Shown: positions 13,006 to 13,712 of the stretch, piece after piece
Layout of the letters: every line of letters begins with the position of its first letter
Numbering within the stretch: position 1 is the first letter of the stretch
Source of the DNA: Flavobacteriaceae bacterium UBA7433
GTDB lineage: Bacteria > Bacteroidota > Bacteroidia > Flavobacteriales > Flavobacteriaceae
Length of the DNA stretch: 13,712 nt
NCBI GenBank assembly: GCA_002477565.1
Contig: DLQL01000030.1
Coordinates: forward strand, 1 to 13,712
Direction: 5' to 3'
Notes under the pieces: model-generated
What the model was told of the DNA's origin: nothing
The model's database searches: none
What the model saw: only the letters and a program-made list of their open reading frames with translations
Translations under genes and position numbers: made by a program

Positions 13006-13712
13006 TTGGCAGATTATTTAGACGGATTGAATCCCTCACAAAAAGAGGCAGTTTTACAAAAAGAGGGACCGATGATCATCATCGCTGGAGCGGGGTCTGG
13101 AAAGACACGTGTACTGACCTACCGCATCGCGCATTTGATGAAAGAAGGCGTCGATGCTTTCAATATTTTAAACCTGACATTTACCAACAAAGCTGCCCGC
13201 GAGATGAAAGAGCGCATCGCCGCCATGGTGGGGCAAAGCGAAGCCAAAAACCTTTGGATGGGAACGTTTCACTCTGTTTTTGCACGCATTCTCAGGTCGG
13301 AATCCGACAAATTGGGCTATCCTTCTAATTTTACTATCTACGACACCCAAGACTCTGTCAAATTATTGGGAGCCATCATTCGCGAGATGCAGCTCGACAA
13401 AGAACGCTACAAAGCCAAGCAAGTACTCGGGAGAATATCCCAATACAAAAACAGTTTGATTACAGTAAAGGCCTACCGCAACAACCCCGACCTTCTCGAG
13501 GCAGACACCATGGCCAGTCGTCCCAAAATGGGCGATATCTACCAAGCCTATGTCGAGCGTTGTTTCAAATCCGGTGCCATGGATTTTGACGATTTGCTCC
13601 TGCGAACCAATGAGCTCTTGTCTCGGTTTCCGGAAGTATTGGCCAAGTACCAAGACCGTTTTCGCTATGTGATGGTGGACGAGTACCAAGATACCAACCA
13701 TTCGCAATACCT
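13006..13712 (+). CDS. uvrD: UvrD/PcrA-family superfamily 1 DNA helicase, N-terminal part (3' end outside window)
   Basis: About 235 residues of a 3'-5' DNA helicase used in excision and mismatch repair and in clearing replication forks. Visible motifs in order are: Q-motif L-N-P-S-Q12-K-E-A-V; Walker A G28-A-G-S-G-K33-T34; motif Ia F-T-N-K-A-A-R-E-M-K-E-R; motif Ib G-T-F-H-S-V-F-A-R-I-L-R; M-D-F-D-D-L-L; and Walker B V-M-V-D-E-Y-Q-D-T-N at the window edge. The start is TTG 13006 (then A-D-Y-L-D-G-L-N). The frame has a stop (TAG 12982-12984) just upstream and no ATG or GTG in between, and this start places the Q-motif at the usual distance from the N-terminus. PcrA and UvrD cannot be told apart from this part. 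Full-length relatives have about 750-780 residues. Confidence 0.95.
   Translation, partial: MADYLDGLNPSQKEAVLQKEGPMIIIAGAGSGKTRVLTYRIAHLMKEGVDAFNILNLTFTNKAAREMKERIAAMVGQSEAKNLWMGTFHSVFARILRSESDKLGYPSNFTIYDTQDSVKLLGAIIREMQLDKERYKAKQVLGRISQYKNSLITVKAYRNNPDLLEADTMASRPKMGDIYQAYVERCFKSGAMDFDDLLLRTNELLSRFPEVLAKYQDRFRYVMVDEYQDTNHSQY

Noticed and set aside
12927..13328. 133-residue ORF on the plus strand
   Set aside because: It overlaps the uvrD-family helicase in another frame; the helicase frame carries all the motifs.

Overview
The window looks like chromosomal DNA from a flavobacterium (Bacteroidota, Flavobacteriia), probably marine or other free-living. The evidence is: (i) most promoters I can find have the Bacteroidota form TTG-N19-23-TAnnTTTG, and genes mostly lack Shine-Dalgarno sequences; (ii) the gene families are typical of this group, namely a PafA-type alkaline phosphatase, a cyclophilin-FKBP fusion, a BtuG-like surface lipoprotein, a DUF2452 protein and a short flavobacterial membrane protein; (iii) the lipoprotein signals end in a Cys followed, in one case, by an acidic stretch. 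I see no insertion sequence, integrase, phage gene or CRISPR array.

Layout. 1-2237 (+): the end of a DUF2452 gene, tspO immediately after it, then a 2-oxo acid dehydrogenase E2 gene with its own promoter and a leader of about 125 nt. 2273-3913 (-): a pafA-like secreted phosphatase, convergent with E2. 4150-5658 (+): mlaE and mlaF, directly adjacent. 5668-6035 (+): a tRNA operon Lys-Tyr-Lys with a clear promoter and terminator. 6077-6207 (+): a stand-alone transcription unit with no credible gene, which I read as a C-rich small RNA of about 95 nt. 6364-6512 (-): tRNA-Gly with its own terminator and promoter. 6652-7688 (-): a dual-domain immunophilin with promoter and terminator. 7728-8901 (-): a BtuF-like periplasmic binding lipoprotein. 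9033-12302 (+): a cobalamin riboswitch followed by btuB and a btuG-like gene, closed by a terminator. 12310-12783 (-): a small membrane-anchored protein of unknown function. 12899-13712 (+): the start of a uvrD/pcrA-family helicase, cut by the window end.

The coherent system is vitamin B12 uptake at 7728-12302. The riboswitch senses cobalamin and should shut off btuB-btuG when B12 is plentiful. BtuG would capture B12 at the cell surface and hand it to the TonB-dependent channel BtuB. BtuF would then bind it in the periplasm for an inner-membrane ABC transporter that is not in this window. Two features stand out. btuB-btuG is far more AT-rich than all surrounding genes, including the divergent btuF. 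And btuF has its own promoter with an almost absent 5' leader and no riboswitch.

The gene-poor stretch 5659-6700 is occupied by the tRNAs, the candidate small RNA and their control signals; I see nothing convincing in 6208-6361 or 6513-6651. The stretch 8859-9265 is occupied by the btuF promoter and the riboswitch.
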